From contig NZ_JBBOXF010000001.1 of assembly GCF_038007465.1 (NCBI RefSeq), forward strand, positions 2,553,001-2,617,000: 64,000 nucleotides of DNA. The letters are read 5' to 3'. The position numbers were made by a program, and so were the translations under genes. Shown here in pieces: positions 60,665 to 64,000 of the stretch; the stretch's first letter is position 1; each line of letters opens with the position of its first letter. Source of the stretch: Sporosarcina sp. FSL K6-1508. GTDB lineage: Bacteria > Bacillota > Bacilli > Bacillales_A > Planococcaceae. The notes under the pieces were generated by a model. The model did no database searches and was not told the origin of the DNA. It worked only from the letters and a program-made list of their open reading frames with translations.

Positions 60665-61546
60665 TTGAAATATGAAGCTGTCATTCAATGTTCTTTCGAT
60701 TGGATTGAAAGAAATCTACATCGAAAGATTTATCTTGAAGATGTGTCTAGAGCATCCAACTTCTCAAAATTCCATTTTCATCGGATTTTTCAAAGTACGA
60801 TAAATATGAGTGTTGATGACTACATACGAATGAGACGTTTAGCTTTAGCCTCAGTACAATTAATTCATTCGGATGAACGAATTATTAATATTGCTTTAGA
60901 TGCTCAATTCAATTCACAAGAGGCATTTAGCCGTTCATTTAAAAAGCTGTATGGTCTTTCGCCTGGCGAATTTCGAAAAACGATGAGAATAATTACATTT
61001 AAAGAAGGAGAGAAAAGTCAAATGGAAAGTCCGATAAAAGGTTGGTTTTTAAGTGGAAGTCATCCATATCATTATAAAATGGATGTTGACCATAAAGTTG
61101 TTCACGAAGGAAGAGTATCAGGGTATTTAAAATCAGAAACGGTTCTCGAAGAAGATGAGTTTGCAACGATGATGCAACAATTCAAATCTGACAATTATAA
61201 AGGAAAAAGAATTAAGCTTTCATGTTTTGTGAAGTGTGATAATGTAGCGAGATTTGCAGGGGCATGGATGCGAGTAGATAATCAAAGTGGTGATGTATTG
61301 CAGTTCGACAATATGAGCAACCGTCCAATTGTTGGTACTTTAGATTGGAATTATTATTCGATTATTTTGGATATCCCAAAAGAAAGTGCAAGTATTTCTT
61401 TCGGGATGTTATTGCAAGGGGTGGGGGAAATCTGGATGGACAAATTTTCATTTGAAGAAGTGGATGAAAGTGTACAGACGACGAATATAGAGTTTTTTCC
61501 TGAGATGTTAGATGAACCAGTTAATTTATCTTTTGAAGAATTTTGA
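60665..61546 (+). CDS. AraC-family regulator with a C-terminal beta-rich domain
   Basis: 293 residues. An N-terminal AraC DNA-binding domain (two helix-turn-helices: LEDVSRASNFSKFHFHRIFQ and IINIALDAQFNSQEAFSRSF) is followed by a domain of about 170 residues rich in beta strands (KRIKLSCFVKCDNVARFAGA, WNYYSIILDIPKESASISFG), like carbohydrate-binding jelly rolls found in similar regulators. Ligand unknown. TTG60665 follows AGGAAAGGTGG. Confidence 0.85.
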   Translation: MKYEAVIQCSFDWIERNLHRKIYLEDVSRASNFSKFHFHRIFQSTINMSVDDYIRMRRLALASVQLIHSDERIINIALDAQFNSQEAFSRSFKKLYGLSPGEFRKTMRIITFKEGEKSQMESPIKGWFLSGSHPYHYKMDVDHKVVHEGRVSGYLKSETVLEEDEFATMMQQFKSDNYKGKRIKLSCFVKCDNVARFAGAWMRVDNQSGDVLQFDNMSNRPIVGTLDWNYYSIILDIPKESASISFGMLLQGVGEIWMDKFSFEEVDESVQTTNIEFFPEMLDEPVNLSFEEF

Positions 61547-62209
61547 TTAGAAAGGAGTACTAAAAAGTGAGATAGAATCAGTTTTGTTTCAGTTTACTAG
61601 ATCTAAATGATATGCACAGCAAACAAGTGGGCGGAGTGATAGAACCCTTTCATACCAAAAGAGTCAGTTAATCCAGCGAGTATTGGGAAACTGAAATTCT
61701 AAATGTCGTTACCACTGATACAATCACACTCATACTGAGAACTGACATTGAAGAACTCACTTCTTTATTTATTGGACTGAATACACGTGAAATTGACAGA
61801 AGATACGAAGAGGAAACCCAGGTACTCTACCATATCTACATTAGTACTAATGGCAACTATCTCAGCCATCTATAAGTATTTATGAAAATGCTATTGTTTA
61901 TCAAAAAGAAGTTGTAAATTTAACTACTGAAATAATAGCATAACTAGTTTTAACTCTGCCCATAGGCTATATCATAATCCCGTCACGAAAATGGAACACT
62001 AATTTTCTGGTGGGATTCCTTTTGGAATAGTGCTTTCCTCCTTAAGGTTTTTTCCCTCTAATTCAATTACGGTAGTCTAGCCAAATTTAAATTATATAAA
62101 ACTGCGCTTTTATATTTAATACTTTGTATTGTTTTTGCCTATTTTGATTTTTCAGTAAGAACACTACTTTTGATCAAGTCTTCTTGCTTGTTGGGATTAG
62201 TAACCAAAA
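61547..62209. other. Degraded DNA with an unidentified gene remnant
   Basis: No intact gene. At 61672-61875 a frame without start reads EYWETEILNVVTTDTITLIL, then RTDIEELTSLFIGLNTREID and RRYEEETQVLYHIYIS to a TAA; it is not recognised. A hairpin (TCCC..GAAAAT with ATTTTC..GGGA) lies at about 61977-62016. Confidence 0.4.
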
Positions 62210-62341
62210 ATGCAGGAGGCGAAACTAATAAAACACTATGATGTGGTTATAGTCGGCGTAGGGCAAGCGGGTATTACAATGGGCTACTATATAAAGGCAG
62301 AAGGATGCTCGTTCATCCTGAAAACGAAAAAAATTACCTGA
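62210..62341 (+). pseudogene. Truncated flavin-dependent monooxygenase (N-terminal fragment)
   Basis: 44 codons begin MQEAKLIKHYDVVIVGVGQA and continue GITMGYYIKAEGCSFILKTK before a TGA. The GVGQAGITMGYYIK stretch is the FAD-binding N-terminus of CzcO-type flavoprotein monooxygenases (normally 350 residues or more). The rest of the gene is gone. A hairpin follows at once. Confidence 0.7.
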
Positions 62342-62345
62342 AAGT

Positions 62346-62394
62346 AAATATATCGCCTAAAAACTTATATTATTAAAAGTTTAGGCGATATTTC
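62346..62394. repeat. Inverted repeat after the monooxygenase fragment
   Basis: TATCGCCTAAAAACTT and AAGTTTAGGCGATA form a long stem with a short AT loop and one A bulge. There is no clear T run. It may be a terminator reading leftward or the scar of a small element. Confidence 0.45.
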
Positions 62395-62789
62395 AGTTCA
62401 CTCACCTCATAATCCTCTATAAAGATTATCTCATCCATTCCTTATCCTATCTCACAATTTATCTTGCACCTCTTTGAATTATCCCGATACACACCGTTTA
62501 GAAGTGGGAATTATAAAAGGAGCATATCGTATTATTGATATTGAACTGAAATATAAAAACAACTATATGATTTTATTTTCAAAATGAGGTTTCATATCCT
62601 GTTTACTTGTGTTATGTTATTAATTATTGGTACTAGGTGCAATAGTCAATCAATTATAGTTATTTTCGAGTGGTTAAATTGTTCGTTTTTTTATAGATAA
62701 ATATCTTAATCAAAGTGATAATGTAAGCGATTCCATATACGGTGAGGATAATAAGAAATTACTAAAATCTAATAAAAGAAGGTGTTTTT
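62395..62789. other. AT-rich intergenic stretch before the glycosidase
   Basis: No gene, repeat or known RNA is seen. The ribosome binding site AGAAGGTG of the next gene closes it. Confidence 0.4.
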
Positions 62790-64000
62790 TTGCTAGGAAG
62801 TCAGAAAAATAAAAAAGTTGGTCAATTATTAGTAATTGGATTTAGTGGGAAAATAGTTCCTGACAATGTAAAGATGTTAATTCATGACTACCACATAGGT
62901 GGAATTATATTATTCAGCCGAAACATTGGCACGCCTAATGAGGTACTTGACTTGACAACTAGTCTTCAACGAGAGGCTAAAGAAGCAGGTTATATATATC
63001 CACTTTTAATTTGTATTGATCAAGAAAATGGAGTTGTTCGTCGTTTAGGAAAAGGAACAAGCACTTTTCCAGGAGCAATGGCGTTAGGAGCAACAAATGA
63101 TCCTGAAAATGCTTATATAGTTGGCTTCGTTACAGGCAAAGAATTAAAATCATTGGGAATTAATTGGAACATAGCACCGGTTTTAGATGTGAATAATAAT
63201 CCCGATAATCCGGTGATTGGGGTTCGATCTTACGGGGACTCATCGGAAAAGGTTGCTGAATTCGGACGAGCAGCTATGAGAGGGATGCAGGCAGCTGGTA
63301 TTGTAACAAGTTTAAAACATTTTCCAGGACATGGGGATTCAAGTATCGATTCGCATTTAGAACTACCAATAATTTCACATGATATGAGAAGGTTAGAAGA
63401 AGTTGAATTACGCCCCTTTATAGAATGCATTAACGATGGTGCAGATACAGTGATGGTGGCACATGTCTATTTCCCAGCAATCGAAGACAAAAAAGGTGTA
63501 CCAGCTACGTTATCAGAAAAAGTTATTAACGGATTATTGCGAGAAAAGATTGGGTTTGATGGTGTTGTCACCACTGACTGTATGGAAATGAAGGCTATTT
63601 CAGAGACAATCGGAACGGAAAAAGGTGCAGTTGCAGCCCTGAAAGCTGGAATAGATTTAGTTATGATTTCTCACAGTCACGATGTACAAATAGGAGCGAT
63701 TAAAGAAATCCAATGTGCATTAAACAGTGGTGAGATTGAGGAAACATTAGTAGATCAATCTATTCAACGGATTACAGTTTTAAAGGAAAAGTATCTAAGT
63801 TGGGATTCTATATCCCTAAAGAATAAGAAGCATGTCCCTGAAATTGTAGGAAGTGACGAATACAAAGAGCTAGCGTTTGAGATTTTCAAAAAGAGCGTGA
63901 CAATAGTTAAAGACGATGGGATTCTTCCATTAGCAACGGATAATAAAAGCCGAGTTTTAGTTATTAATCCAATAAATAACCAAGTATATGGAGCCGAGGA
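62790..64000 (+). CDS. nagZ: NagZ-type beta-N-acetylhexosaminidase, GH3 (3' end outside window)
   Basis: 403 codons are present and the frame is open at the window end. GH3 motifs are clear: LICIDQENGVVRRLG near residue 72, the NagZ loop SLKHFPGHGDSSIDSHLELP with the Asp-His dyad, and the nucleophile Asp in VVTTDCMEMKAI. The start of the second domain is SVTIVKDDGILPLA. Family knowledge: it removes N-acetylglucosamine from muropeptides; Bacillus-type enzymes have a C-terminal domain, which lies beyond the window. TTG62790 follows AGAAGGTG. No signal peptide is seen at this start. Confidence 0.92.
   Translation, partial: MLGSQKNKKVGQLLVIGFSGKIVPDNVKMLIHDYHIGGIILFSRNIGTPNEVLDLTTSLQREAKEAGYIYPLLICIDQENGVVRRLGKGTSTFPGAMALGATNDPENAYIVGFVTGKELKSLGINWNIAPVLDVNNNPDNPVIGVRSYGDSSEKVAEFGRAAMRGMQAAGIVTSLKHFPGHGDSSIDSHLELPIISHDMRRLEEVELRPFIECINDGADTVMVAHVYFPAIEDKKGVPATLSEKVINGLLREKIGFDGVVTTDCMEMKAISETIGTEKGAVAALKAGIDLVMISHSHDVQIGAIKEIQCALNSGEIEETLVDQSIQRITVLKEKYLSWDSISLKNKKHVPEIVGSDEYKELAFEIFKKSVTIVKDDGILPLATDNKSRVLVINPINNQVYGAE

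Noticed and set aside
1..64000. CRISPR array, toxin-antitoxin pair, restriction system or prophage genes
   Set aside because: I looked for regular spaced repeats, cas genes, paired small toxin-type genes and phage structural genes and saw none.

Overview
The window is chromosomal DNA of a low- to mid-GC, endospore-forming Firmicute. It is most like the Planococcaceae, and Sporosarcina is my best guess. Evidence: the gene order from pheT through rnhC, zapA, cvpA, polX, mutS2, a DUF350 gene, the fad/etf cluster, trxA, uvrC, lysC, yslB, sdhCAB, ysmA, gerE, ysmB, racE, rph, the rdgB-type NTPase gene and ysnB matches the Bacillus subtilis 250-degree region (gerM is absent). gerE implies sporulation. 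Ribosome binding sites are strong, and TTG and GTG starts are frequent.

Positions 1-29243 are conserved backbone: PheRS beta, a SWIM/SNF2 helicase, RNase HIII, ZapA, CvpA, PolX, MutS2, a FadR-controlled beta-oxidation and electron-transfer-flavoprotein cluster, thioredoxin, UvrC, a lysine-riboswitch-controlled aspartokinase with an internal start for a beta subunit, succinate dehydrogenase, an acyl-CoA thioesterase behind a FadR-like palindrome, GerE, a MarR regulator, glutamate racemase, RNase PH, an NTP pyrophosphatase and a phosphodiesterase. Several dispersed repeats lie between these genes. One is a bcr1-like element flanked by TTTAT inside the sdh operon.

At 29321-29688 a promoter-bearing tRNA-Arg(UCU) gene is interrupted inside the anticodon by a group I intron of about 294 nt. 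After the tRNA the DNA becomes accessory: an intact IS256-family element with an 8-bp target duplication, gene fragments, small orphan genes, a Fur-controlled siderophore importer, a lincosamide-nucleotidyltransferase-like gene behind a 15-codon cysteine-rich leader, an alpha/beta hydrolase, and a CcdA/TlpA thiol-redox operon with its own two-component system.

Positions 44075-50715 encode a peptide-type ABC importer in which every component is remodelled: two fused ATPases, two permeases with N-terminal extensions, and a lipoprotein whose family-5 binding fold is circularly permuted. Positions 51062-60137 encode a xylose-type sugar importer (two binding proteins, ATPase, permease) wrapped around a XylFII-LytS-YesN-type sensing module. 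The yesN gene carries a one-base frameshift in its C-terminal DNA-binding domain. The window ends with an AraC-type regulator, decayed DNA including a truncated flavin monooxygenase, and the start of a NagZ-type glycoside hydrolase.

The strongest candidates for new biology are the intron-split tRNA-Arg and the circularly permuted substrate-binding protein with its remodelled transporter.
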